Shown here: piece by piece, positions 50,750 to 58,638 of the stretch | Numbering within the stretch: the first letter of the stretch is position 1 | Layout: each line of letters starts with the position of its first letter | Source: W-Chloroflexi-9 sp045863195 | GTDB lineage: Bacteria > Chloroflexota > Dehalococcoidia > UBA2979 | Assembly: GCA_045863195.1 (NCBI GenBank) | Contig: BTUI01000006.1 | Coordinates: 1 to 64,000 of the forward strand | Reading direction: 5' to 3' | DNA: 64,000 bases | Translations under genes and position numbers: made by a program | The notes under the pieces: generated by a model | What the model saw: the letters and a program-made list of their open reading frames with translations, nothing else | Told to the model about the DNA's origin: nothing | The model's database searches: none

Positions 50750-51315
50750 CCGACGCGCTGGTCGCGGACGTACTCTTTGGCGCCTTCGCCCTCGGCAGCG
50801 TGATCACCGGCTGGCGGGTGTTCCACACCGACTCGATGATGCGCGCGGCCTTCTTCCTGCTCGCGTCGTTCGCGGCCGTGGGCGGCATGCTGGTGATCCT
50901 CGGCGCGGAGTTCCTGGGGATGGTGCTCATCCTGATGATGGCGGGCGAGATGCTGGTCATGGCGATCGTCATGGTCATGTTCATGATGAATCCCGCCGGC
51001 CTGAACCCGATGTGGATGGTGCACCAGCACCGGGTGGCGGTCGCGGCCGGCGTCAGCTCCTTCCTGGCGATCGCGAGCCTGGGGTTCCTGGTCGACTTCC
51101 GGGAGGACCCGAACGTGCAGCCCGAGATGGCGACCGTGGAGCTGGGCATCGAGCTGCTTGGCGACTCCATGCTGGTGTTCCAGACTGCGGGCGTCCTCCT
51201 GCTTGCCACCATGATCGGCGCCGTCGCGATCGCGAGCAGCCGGGGGCGCTTCGGCGCCGCTGAGGAGGGTTCGGAGGAGCCAGCGCTCGACCCCGAGGAC
51301 CGAGCGGCATCGTGA
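50746..51315 (+). CDS. nuoJ: complex I-like subunit NuoJ
   Basis: 189 residues, GTG start overlapping nuoH. Five helices; FHTDSMMRAAFFLLASFAAVG and LGAEFLGMVLILMMAGEMLVMAIVMVMF correspond to NuoJ TM2-3, though the usual VYVGAIxVLFLF pattern is replaced by MMAGEMLVMAIV. Tail acidic. Membrane subunit coupling the quinone site and proton channels. Confidence 0.88.
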   Translation: MTDALVADVLFGAFALGSVITGWRVFHTDSMMRAAFFLLASFAAVGGMLVILGAEFLGMVLILMMAGEMLVMAIVMVMFMMNPAGLNPMWMVHQHRVAVAAGVSSFLAIASLGFLVDFREDPNVQPEMATVELGIELLGDSMLVFQTAGVLLLATMIGAVAIASSRGRFGAAEEGSEEPALDPEDRAAS

Positions 51316-51620
51316 TCACGGTCGAGTTCGTCCTGATCGTCGCCGGTGCGCTGTTTGGCGTGGGCGTCTATGGCGCGCTGAGCCAGCAGTCGTTTGTGAT
51401 GCTGATGATGGGGCTCGAGCTCATGATCAATGGCGCGATCCTGGCGCTTGTCGGGTTCTGGGCGTTCAGCGCCGGCGGGAACCCCCAGGGTCAGATGCTC
51501 GCGATCGTGTTCATGACGGTGATGGCGGTCGAAATGGCGATCGGCTTCACGCTTGTCACCAACGTCTACCGTGTGCGGCGGGCCGATATCACCGAGAAGC
51601 TCCGACGGTTGCGCGGGTGA
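51312..51620 (+). CDS. nuoK: complex I-like subunit NuoK
   Basis: 102 residues, GTG start overlapping nuoJ. Three helices with the essential glutamates in GLELMINGAILALVGF (TM2) and VMAVEMAIGFTLVTNVYR (TM3). NuoK contains the half-channel Glu pair of the fourth proton path. Typical length for the family. Overlaps nuoL. Confidence 0.92.
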   Translation: MITVEFVLIVAGALFGVGVYGALSQQSFVMLMMGLELMINGAILALVGFWAFSAGGNPQGQMLAIVFMTVMAVEMAIGFTLVTNVYRVRRADITEKLRRLRG

Positions 51621-53605
51621 GCCTGCTCGCGCTGCCGCTGATCCCGTTGAGCGGCGCGGTGGCGCTGCTCGTGTTACACGGGCGCCCGCGGCTCCTCGGA
51701 CCACTGGCGGTACTGGTGCTACTCGCGACGCTCGTCGTCGCGCTGTGGGCGGCGACGGCCGAGTCGACGGCGTCCTGGGCGTGGAGCCCAACGCTCACCC
51801 TGGACCTCGCCGTTGCCGACTTCAGCCGGGTCATGGTGGTCCTCGTGCCGGCCATCGCCGCACCGATTGTCGCGTATGCCGCCGCGACGGAGGACGAGGG
51901 CCGCGCGCGCCTGCTCGCGCTGATGGTGGCCTTCGTCGGGGCGATGCTGCTGCTCGTCACGGCGGCCGACTTCCTGACGCTATTGATCGCCTGGGAGCTC
52001 GTCGGGGCGGCGTCGTGGGCCCTGATCGGCCATGACTGGCGGGATGGCGAGAACCCCCGGCAGGCAGCACGCGCGTTCGTCACGACGCGCATCGGCGATC
52101 TGGGCCTCTACCTCGCGGCAGGCGTTGCCTTCGCCGCGACGGGCGGTATCACCTTCGACGGGCTCGCCGGTATCGATGGCCGCGCGCTCGACGCGGTCGC
52201 TGCCGGTGTCCTGCTGGCCGCTGCGGCGAAGTCCGCGCAACTGCCATTCTCGCCCTGGCTGTTCTCCGCCATGGCCGGGCCGACGCCCGTTTCAGCACTC
52301 CTGCATTCGGCCACGCTGGTCGCCGCCGGCGCGTACCTTCTCATCCGCCTCGCCCCGATGCTCGAGCCCGTCGGCTGGTTCCTGCCGGCGGTCACCGCGG
52401 TCGGTCTTGCGACCGCCCTCGTCGGCGGGGTTGTTGCGAGCGTGCAGACGCAGGTGAAGCGCGTGCTCGCCGGCTCCACCGCCGCACAGTACGGGCTGAT
52501 GTTCGTCGCCGTCGGCGCCTCCTCGACGGCCGCGGCGGGATCACACCTGGTGGCCCATGCGGCGTTCAAGTCCCTGCTGTTTCTCGGCGCCGGGATCGCG
52601 ATCCATGCGGCGGCGACGAACCAACTCGCCGGGATGCGCCTCGGCCGGGTGCTGCCGCGCGCGGCCGTGCTGTCCGCCGTCGGTGCACTGGCGCTCGCCG
52701 CCGTCCCGCCGATCGGCGCGGCATGGAGCAAGGAGCACGTCATCGCCGCCGCGGTGCACGCATCGCCGTGGGTGGGGGCCGGCGCGTTCACGGCGGCCCT
52801 CCTGAGTGCCTTCTACGCGACGCGCTATCAGTTCCTCGTGTACGGGTCAGGGGAGGACGCCAGGGGAGGCAGGACGGGGGGCGTCGAGCTCGCGAGCCTC
52901 GCCGTGCTGGCGACGCTCACGTTGTTGCTGTCCGCGCTGTGGCTGCCCGGCGCCGGCGCGGTGGTCGAGGACCTCGTGGTCGGGGCGCTCGAGGCGAGCG
53001 CCCGGTGGGAACTGCTGGTGGCCCTCGCCCTGATCGCGCTCGCCGTTGGGACGGCCTGGTGGCTGTGGCGGCGCGACCGCCTGGAGGGGCTCGGAATATC
53101 ACCGGGCGCGCAGGCCGCCGCGGGCGACTGGCTCGGCGTGCCGGCGGCGACGAGGCTTCTGATCGAACGTCCGGTCTGGTGGCTCTCGCGACAGCTGGCT
53201 CGCCTCGACGACCGCGTGGTCGACGCCGGCGTCCGTGGTGTAGTGGCACTCGTGCGCTCCGTCTCGCGCCTCCTCGGCCGCTTCGACGATCGCGTCGTCG
53301 ATGCGGGCGTGCGTGGCGTGGCGGCGTTCGCGCGCGCCCTCTCGCGGCTCTCCTCGCTCCGCGGGGAGTGGACGATCGATGGGACGGTGCGAGCGCTCGC
53401 GGCGGCAACGATGCTGACAGCGACGGGCTCCCGGATCACCGACGACCGGGCAGTGGACGCGGCCGTCGAGCAGGGCGCACGCCTCATCGGCACGGCGGGC
53501 GTGCGCAGCCGCCGGCTCCAGACGGGCATGAGTCATCACTACTACGTCGTCGCGGGCGCCGGCTTCGCGGTGATCGTGGCCATGCTGGCGCTGTTCGGAC
53601 TGTGA
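51617..53605 (+). CDS. nuoL: complex I-like antiporter subunit NuoL
   Basis: 662 residues, GTG start overlapping nuoK. Core of about 14 helices with the antiporter residues in LIAWELVGAASWALIG (Glu) and AAAKSAQLPFSPWLFSAMAGPTPVSALLHSATLVAAG (Lys/His). After residue 500 the usual transverse helix is present, with two near-identical units DDRVVDAGVRGVVALVRSVS and DDRVVDAGVRGVAAFARALS. Ends with a transmembrane anchor. Confidence 0.93.
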   Translation: MSLLALPLIPLSGAVALLVLHGRPRLLGPLAVLVLLATLVVALWAATAESTASWAWSPTLTLDLAVADFSRVMVVLVPAIAAPIVAYAAATEDEGRARLLALMVAFVGAMLLLVTAADFLTLLIAWELVGAASWALIGHDWRDGENPRQAARAFVTTRIGDLGLYLAAGVAFAATGGITFDGLAGIDGRALDAVAAGVLLAAAAKSAQLPFSPWLFSAMAGPTPVSALLHSATLVAAGAYLLIRLAPMLEPVGWFLPAVTAVGLATALVGGVVASVQTQVKRVLAGSTAAQYGLMFVAVGASSTAAAGSHLVAHAAFKSLLFLGAGIAIHAAATNQLAGMRLGRVLPRAAVLSAVGALALAAVPPIGAAWSKEHVIAAAVHASPWVGAGAFTAALLSAFYATRYQFLVYGSGEDARGGRTGGVELASLAVLATLTLLLSALWLPGAGAVVEDLVVGALEASARWELLVALALIALAVGTAWWLWRRDRLEGLGISPGAQAAAGDWLGVPAATRLLIERPVWWLSRQLARLDDRVVDAGVRGVVALVRSVSRLLGRFDDRVVDAGVRGVAAFARALSRLSSLRGEWTIDGTVRALAAATMLTATGSRITDDRAVDAAVEQGARLIGTAGVRSRRLQTGMSHHYYVVAGAGFAVIVAMLALFGL

Positions 53606-53645
53606 CGAGGGCGAGGTTACGGATGACCCCGAGTGGAGTGACCCG

Positions 53646-55232
53646 ATGCTGACCATGACGATCTTCGTCCCGATCCTGGGCGCCGTCGCCTTCGCGCTCG
53701 TGCGGCGTCCCGCCGCAGCCGAGGCGCACGTGGTGGCCGCCGAGGGGCAGCGGGCCGCCTCGGCGGAAGGCCCGCCTGGCGAAGTCACCCCTGACGAGGT
53801 GCCCCCGGAGCAGCGTCGCCACGAGCGGCGGTTGCAGGCCATCGCCACCGCGATCGCCGCGGTGCCCCTCGTCCTGCTCATGGTGACGTGGCTGCGCTTC
53901 GAGGGTACCGGTGCCTTCGAACTGGTCGAGGCGGCAGAGTGGATCCCAACGCTGGGCATCGGATACCGCGTCGGTGTTGACGGGCTCTCGCTGCCGCTCG
54001 CGGCGATGACGGCTCTGGTGTTCGTCGTCGCCATCGCCTATCCGGTCGATCTGCGCGGGCGCCCAGGGCCGTACTTTGCGCTGATGCTCTTCATGGAGGG
54101 CGTCTCCATCGGGCTGTTCCTCGCCCTCGACCTCTTCCTCTTCTTCGTCTTCTGGGACCTCTCGCTCGTGGCGATGTACTTCCTGATCGGCGCGTGGGGG
54201 CACGGCGACGCCCAGCGCTCCGCGCTCAAGTTCTTCGTCTACACCTTCGCCGGGTCGTTGCCGCTGCTCCTCGCGATCCTCGGGCTCTACCTCACGACGG
54301 ATCCGCGCACGTTCGACATGGCCGAGATCATCCGTCAGCAGCCGTTGCCCGCGGGTGGCCTCTACGCCGCGCTGGTCTTCCTCGGCTTCTTCGTCGGCTT
54401 CGCGATCAAGACCCCGCTCGTGCCGTTCCATACCTGGCTGCCCCCCGCCCACGTCGACGCCCCGGCACCGGCGTCCGCCGTCCTCGCCGGCGTGCTGCTG
54501 AAGATGGGGACGTACGGATTCGTGCGCATTTTGATGGCGATGATGCCCGGCACGTTCGCGGACTTCGCGCTCCCGCTCGCGGTGCTCGCCGTGGTGGCGA
54601 TCGTCTATGGCGCACTGGTCGCGCTCGCGCAGACGAACCTCAAGCGCCTCATCGCGTACACGAGCGTGAACCACATGGGCTACGTCATGCTCGGGCTGGC
54701 GGCCGCCGGCGCGTCCCTGGACGGCGCCGCCGAAGCCCAGGCAATCGCGCTCACTGGCGCCACCACGGAGATGGTGGCCCACGGACTGATCACCGGCGCC
54801 CTCTTCCTGATGAGCGGCTCCATCCTGGCCCGCGGCGGCACCTACGAAGTGGCGGAGTACGGCGGGCTAGCCGGGCGCGCCCGGCTACTCACCGGGGCGA
54901 CGGTGCTCGCCGCGTTCGCGAGCCTCGGGCTGCCCGGCCTCGCGGGGTTCGTGGCCGAATTCCAGGTGTTCGCCGGGGCGCTGGCCGTCTATCCCTGGCT
55001 GGCCGGAATCGGCCTCGTCGGCATCGTGATCACCGCCGCGCTGTTCCTGCGCATGCTCCAGCGGCTCTTCCTCGGTCCGCTGCCCGAGCGCTGGCGCACG
55101 TTCCCTGACCTGACACGGACCGAGACGTTCGGCCTGAGCACGCTCCTGATCCTCGTCGTCATCATCGGCGTGTACCCGATCTGGCTGCTCGAGGTGATCG
55201 ACTCCTACGCCGGCCCACTGGTCGGACGCTGA
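53646..55232 (+). CDS. nuoM: complex I-like antiporter subunit NuoM
   Basis: 528 residues, about 14 helices. Conserved segments: LFFVFWDLSLVAMYFLIGAW (Glu replaced by Asp at the usual Glu position), GFAIKTPLVPFHTWLPPAHVDAPAPASAVLAGVLLKMGTYG (Lys/His), LIAYTSVNHMGYVMLG. A proton-translocating antiporter-like subunit. The insert at residues 20-60 (EAHVVAAEGQRAASAEGPPG) is unusual. Confidence 0.92.
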   Translation: MLTMTIFVPILGAVAFALVRRPAAAEAHVVAAEGQRAASAEGPPGEVTPDEVPPEQRRHERRLQAIATAIAAVPLVLLMVTWLRFEGTGAFELVEAAEWIPTLGIGYRVGVDGLSLPLAAMTALVFVVAIAYPVDLRGRPGPYFALMLFMEGVSIGLFLALDLFLFFVFWDLSLVAMYFLIGAWGHGDAQRSALKFFVYTFAGSLPLLLAILGLYLTTDPRTFDMAEIIRQQPLPAGGLYAALVFLGFFVGFAIKTPLVPFHTWLPPAHVDAPAPASAVLAGVLLKMGTYGFVRILMAMMPGTFADFALPLAVLAVVAIVYGALVALAQTNLKRLIAYTSVNHMGYVMLGLAAAGASLDGAAEAQAIALTGATTEMVAHGLITGALFLMSGSILARGGTYEVAEYGGLAGRARLLTGATVLAAFASLGLPGLAGFVAEFQVFAGALAVYPWLAGIGLVGIVITAALFLRMLQRLFLGPLPERWRTFPDLTRTETFGLSTLLILVVIIGVYPIWLLEVIDSYAGPLVGR

Positions 55233-56680
55233 TGCCATCCGGTGGCGGGACGACCGACATGGACATGGCGGCGATGGTCGCCGACGTCGTCCCCGAGATC
55301 GTGCTGGTCGTAGGCGGGATCCTGGTGCTGCTGTTCGCGGTGCTGGGGCCGCGCCGCTGGCAGACCGGCGCGGCGCTGCTCGCCCTCGTCGTCGTCGCCC
55401 TCGCGGCGGTGGTCAGCGGCGCGATGCTCGACGGGGCGGACACGCTGACCTTCGCCGACACCTACGCGCGCGACGGGGTTGCGCTCTGGTCAAAGCTGAT
55501 CGTGCTCGCCGTCACCGCCGGGGTGATCGGGCTCTCAATCCCCTGGTTCCGCAGCGACCCTCGCCACGGCGAGTACTACACGCTGCTGCTCTTCTCCGCG
55601 CTGGGGGCGATCCTGCTGGCCGGTGCGACCGACCTGAAAGAATTCGTGCTCGCGCTGGTGCTGTCGTCGGCCACCGGGTTCGTGCTGGTCGCGTATCACC
55701 GACAGTCGTCTCCCGCGTCCGAAGCGGCGATCAAGTACTACCTCCTCGGCGCGTTCACGAGCACCAGTCTGCTGCTCGGGGTGGCGCTCCTGTATGGACT
55801 GGGCGGATCGACCACGCTGCCCGGGCTGGCCGAAGGGCTCGACGACGGTGGTGGCGCGGCACTCGTCGTCGGCGTTGGGCTGGTCGTCCTCGCGCTCGCG
55901 TTCAAGATCGGCGCGGTGCCCGTACACGCGTGGATGCCGGACGTGGCGCAGGGTGCGCCGGCGCCGGTGGCAGCGTTCGTGACGTCCGCCCCCAAGGTCG
56001 GTGGGTTCATCTTCCTGGCGCGGCTCGTTGTCGCCCTGCCGCCCGAAGTGCTCGAGTGGCGCCCACTGGTCGCGGTGCTCGCCGCCGCGACGATGACGCT
56101 CGGGAACCTCGCGGCGCTCTGGCAGGACGACGTGCGCCGGTTGCTCGGGTGGTCCGCGGTGTCACAGACGGGCTACGGGCTGATGGCCGTGGTGGCCCTC
56201 GAGCGCAGCGAACTGGCGATGCCGGCGCTGCTGTTCTTCCTGCTCGCGTACGTCGTGGCGAACGTCGCCGCCTTCGGAGTGGTCACGGAGTTGCGCGGGC
56301 GCACGGCCCTCGATGCCTACCGCGGGCTGGCGCGCGCGCGTCCGTGGCTCGCGGGCGCGATCGGGCTCAGCTTCCTCTCGTTTGTCGGCGTGCCGCCGCT
56401 GGCGGGGTTCGTTGCGAAACTGCTCCTGTTCATGGTGGCGATCGAAGTCGGCTACACGTGGCTCGCCCTGGTTGCGGCGATCAACACCGTCATCTCAATC
56501 GTCTACTACGTCCGCGTGCTCGCGCCGATGTACTTCGGTGGTATCACTGGACCAGTGCCTGTGCTCGGTCAGTGGGCGGCGGCTACCACGCTCGTCTTCA
56601 CCGTTGCGACCATAGCCATCGGTATCGGCGCCGAGCCGCTGATCGATGCGTTCGAGGCGGCGGAACTTGCCGGGCGATAG
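55232..56680 (+). CDS. nuoN: complex I-like antiporter subunit NuoN
   Basis: 482 residues, ATG overlapping the nuoM stop. Fourteen helices with FKIGAVPVHAWMPDVAQGAPAPVAAFVTSAPKVGG (Lys/His) and LLGWSAVSQTGYGLMAV. End of the operon, followed by two stem-loops. Length and motifs are normal, so the pump core itself looks functional. Confidence 0.93.
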   Translation: MPSGGGTTDMDMAAMVADVVPEIVLVVGGILVLLFAVLGPRRWQTGAALLALVVVALAAVVSGAMLDGADTLTFADTYARDGVALWSKLIVLAVTAGVIGLSIPWFRSDPRHGEYYTLLLFSALGAILLAGATDLKEFVLALVLSSATGFVLVAYHRQSSPASEAAIKYYLLGAFTSTSLLLGVALLYGLGGSTTLPGLAEGLDDGGGAALVVGVGLVVLALAFKIGAVPVHAWMPDVAQGAPAPVAAFVTSAPKVGGFIFLARLVVALPPEVLEWRPLVAVLAAATMTLGNLAALWQDDVRRLLGWSAVSQTGYGLMAVVALERSELAMPALLFFLLAYVVANVAAFGVVTELRGRTALDAYRGLARARPWLAGAIGLSFLSFVGVPPLAGFVAKLLLFMVAIEVGYTWLALVAAINTVISIVYYVRVLAPMYFGGITGPVPVLGQWAAATTLVFTVATIAIGIGAEPLIDAFEAAELAGR

Positions 56681-56712
56681 GGCAACCGGTCGGAGAGGTG
56701 CGGGGAAGCCCG

Positions 56713-56741
56713 GAAGGCCGAACGGGGTAATCACGGCCTTC
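56713..56741. terminator. stem-loop downstream of nuoN
   Basis: GAAGGCCG / CGGCCTTC, 8-bp perfect stem with a 13-base loop. It lies 33 bases after the nuoN stop and before the stronger hairpin at 56818. No T run follows. Confidence 0.45.
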
Positions 56742-56817
56742 GGTGTGGGTATCCGGTGATGGCGATGGCTCGCAGCAAGTAGTTGGGCAGCAGGAGCGGA
56801 ACGGGTCGAAACGGAGA

Positions 56818-56842
56818 AACGCCGCCCTTCCGAGGCGGCGTT
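56818..56842. terminator. bidirectional intrinsic terminator
   Basis: AACGCCGCC / GGCGGCGTT, 9-bp perfect stem, 7-base loop. On the minus strand it is followed by TCTCCGTTTCG; on the plus strand by CCTTGATT. It sits between the convergent complex I-like operon and the metallothionein-like gene and can serve both. Confidence 0.75.
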
Positions 56843-56883
56843 CCTTGATTGCCGAGCCAGCAGAAGCACGGCATCAGAGACCG

Positions 56884-57024
56884 CTACGCGCGCTCCATCT
56901 CAGGCCCGCAGCAGCATCGCGGCGCCTGGTCACCGCCACCGGGCCCGGCGCCCTTCGTCACCGTGATTTCGCACCCACAGTCCTCGTTCTGACACCGGTA
57001 CGTCTCACCTTGTTGCAACGCCAT
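56884..57024 (-). CDS. metallothionein-like small Cys-rich protein
   Basis: 46 residues, too short for many gene finders. ATG 57024 preceded by GAGGAGAGGAG. Six cysteines: YRCQNEDCGCEI and APRCCCGPEM flank a Gly/Pro-rich linker. The order C-x4-C-x-C ... CCCG fits a small metal-binding fold. It is cytosolic (no signal). It follows the MerR gene and the 17-residue Cys peptide and probably buffers the sensed metal. Confidence 0.8.
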   Translation of the reverse strand: MALQQGETYRCQNEDCGCEITVTKGAGPGGGDQAPRCCCGPEMERA

Positions 57025-57075
57025 GGTCGCGCTCCTCTCCTCGTCTCGTCGCTGTCGCTGGTGCCGACCCTCGCC

Positions 57076-57129
57076 TCAGCAGTTGCCGCAGCAGTGCTTG
57101 TCGCAGCAGCAGGATTCACAACGAACCAT
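57076..57129 (-). CDS. 17-residue, seven-cysteine peptide
   Basis: ATG 57129, GAGGAGG 6-8 bases upstream, overlapping the MerR gene end by 14 bases. Product MVRCESCCCDKHCCGNC: seven Cys and one His in 17 residues. It looks like a minimal metallothionein. It lies between the MerR gene and the 46-residue metallothionein-like gene. Translation is not proven, but the ribosome site is strong and the composition is unlikely by chance. Confidence 0.7.
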   Translation of the reverse strand: MVRCESCCCDKHCCGNC

Positions 57130-57532
57130 CACCAGCCTCCTCTCTCCGAATTGTCAGTGTGATCAGGGCACGTGGCGGCTCACCCGCTCCCAGTCGTCCC
57201 GCGAGGTGTGCGAGTCGTTCATCGAGGAACCGCAGTTCCTGCATGCGCTGGCGGAGTTCCCGACGCTTTTCAATGACCGCCGTCTTCAGTTCGCCTGAAA
57301 CCTCATCGCAGCGACCTGCGGCACACATGCTCGCCAGTGCAGCGGCCTGCTCTAAGGGCAGGTCGAGTCGTCGAAGGCCGATCAGCAGCCGGAGCCGGTC
57401 TACGTCCGCATCTGAGTAATCCCGGTACCCGTTGTCCTTTCGAGCGGGAGCAGGAAGCAGCCCACGCCGCTCGTAGAAGCGAATGGCGTGAGTGGTCATC
57501 CCGAGTCGCCGCGCGAGCACCGCGATGTTCAT
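57116..57532 (-). CDS. MerR-family regulator of the metallothionein-like genes
   Basis: 138 residues from ATG 57532. HTH start (MNIAVLARRLGMTTHAIRFY) and dimer helix. The only cysteines are at about 70 and 75 (MCAAGRCDEV), a compact pair near the classic metal loop. The start is immediately downstream of a MerR-type promoter, so the message is probably leaderless. An in-frame TTG at 57562 would lie inside the promoter. Confidence 0.88.
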   Translation of the reverse strand: MNIAVLARRLGMTTHAIRFYERRGLLPAPARKDNGYRDYSDADVDRLRLLIGLRRLDLPLEQAAALASMCAAGRCDEVSGELKTAVIEKRRELRQRMQELRFLDERLAHLAGRLGAGEPPRALITLTIRREEAGDGSL

Positions 57533-57538
57533 GAATCG

Positions 57539-57569
57539 ACGGTAGACGTTAGAGCGACTCAAAGGTCAA
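57539..57569 (-). promoter_or_regulatory. MerR-type promoter, autoregulatory
   Basis: On the minus strand, -35 TTGACC (57569-57564) and -10 TACCGT (57544-57539) with a 19-base spacer. The spacer contains the dyad TTTGAG-TCG-CTCTAA (one mismatch). The expected start of transcription falls at or next to the ATG at 57532. Confidence 0.8.
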
Positions 57570-57737
57570 GGACTGCGCTTCGGGGGTGATACCCCTCTGG
57601 TACTGGCATCCACGTGAGGTAGTGCGGCGGCGGACTTGGACTAAAGCCGCGCCGCCGTGAGGAGACTCGGTACAACTCAGCCGGGCTGCGCTGCGCTGCG
57701 CGGTACGGGACCGTGCTGTTAAGCGTCCGCGGTATAT

Positions 57738-57808
57738 GGCGCGACCAGCGCCCGCAACTCGTCGGCCGGCTCCACGTCGATGATCGCGCGTAGCCGCGTT
57801 CGGAAGTC
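57738..57808. repeat. duplicated 71-bp fragment of a BTAD activator gene
   Basis: Matches 61408-61478 (3' end of the BTAD gene) at 70 of 71 positions. On the minus strand it encodes DFRTRLRAIIDVEPADELRA, the end of that protein. There is no complete gene here. It marks a recent duplication or excision scar beside the frameshifted gene that follows. Confidence 0.85.
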
Positions 57809-57835
57809 GCGGTTAGGGCCGCACCAGCTGTCCGC

Positions 57836-58500
57836 TCATCCCCCGGCGAGGAAGGCGCGGGCGGCGCCGACGACCTCCGGTCCGACCTCGTCGAGGTCGC
57901 CCTCACGGAGCAGGCGTGCCGACGAGCGATCGCTCAGCTGGGGGTTGAGACCCTGGAACCAGGCGCGGGCCACCTCATCCCTGTCGACACGGGCGATGGC
58001 GTCGGCGACCTGGAGGGCCAGGCGCAGCCGCCGTTGCACACCAGCAGACGGTTCCCGGGAGCCGATCGGGCGGAGTTCGCAGTACGACGAGCCGTACCGG
58101 CTTCCGCCGAACGACCTCATGCGGGCGGGAGCGGCTCGTTCTCCCGGTCGATCCTCGACGCCCATCGCCAGGCGAAAGCCACCCGCATGGGTGCGCAGCC
58201 CATGCTTGATGCTGTTGTATTTGCTGGTCGTATCCTGCCGCGCCCGCAGCAGGAGGGCGAGGAGCGTCTCGGCGGCGTGGACATAGGCGGTGCGGAGTGC
58301 GAGCGCCGCGTGCATCGGTACCGCGGCAGCGTCATCGCCCCCAGGTGGATTGGGCTCCCCTTGCCGGGCGGCGTAGGCGTCGGCGAGGAACTCGAAGTAG
58401 GAGGGATCGAGCCGCTGCACGAAGTCCTGCTCTGGGCACGGAGTTCGGGATCCCAGACGCAGTACGGTTTCGTATCGACGGCAAACCGGCTGTACTCCAT
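57836..58500 (-). pseudogene. frameshifted gene with DUF2384 (MbcA/ParS/Xre antitoxin-like) C terminus
   Basis: A strong ribosome site (GAGGAG) precedes ATG 58500, whose frame reads MEYSRFAVDTKPYCVWDPEL and then stops making sense. The adjacent frame continues from about 58435 (DFVQRLDPSYFEFLADAYAA) to the stop at 57836. The middle (SKYNSIKHGLRTHAGGFRL) is an unknown domain. The end (ADAIARVDRDEVARAWFQGL, NPQLSDRSSARLL) resembles the DUF2384 antitoxin toxin-binding domain. An indel therefore inactivated it, or the protein is made by frameshifting. Confidence 0.6.
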
Positions 58501-58638
58501 CGACCGCACTCCTCACTGCAGGCTAGTAATGGCCCTGGCCGACGCGCCCTGACGATCAGACGCTTCCGAGCGGGCCCCATTCCAGGACCTTGATAGGGCG
58601 AGGAGGCCACCCCGCGTCGAGACCTGTGTCCCGCGAGC

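Noticed and set aside
53484..54782. 432-codon minus-strand frame
   Set aside because: Antisense shadow of nuoL and nuoM with charged low-complexity composition.
57662..57720. Possible small hairpin or regulatory RNA between the MerR gene and the duplicated fragment
   Set aside because: No stable stem or conserved structure could be identified by eye.
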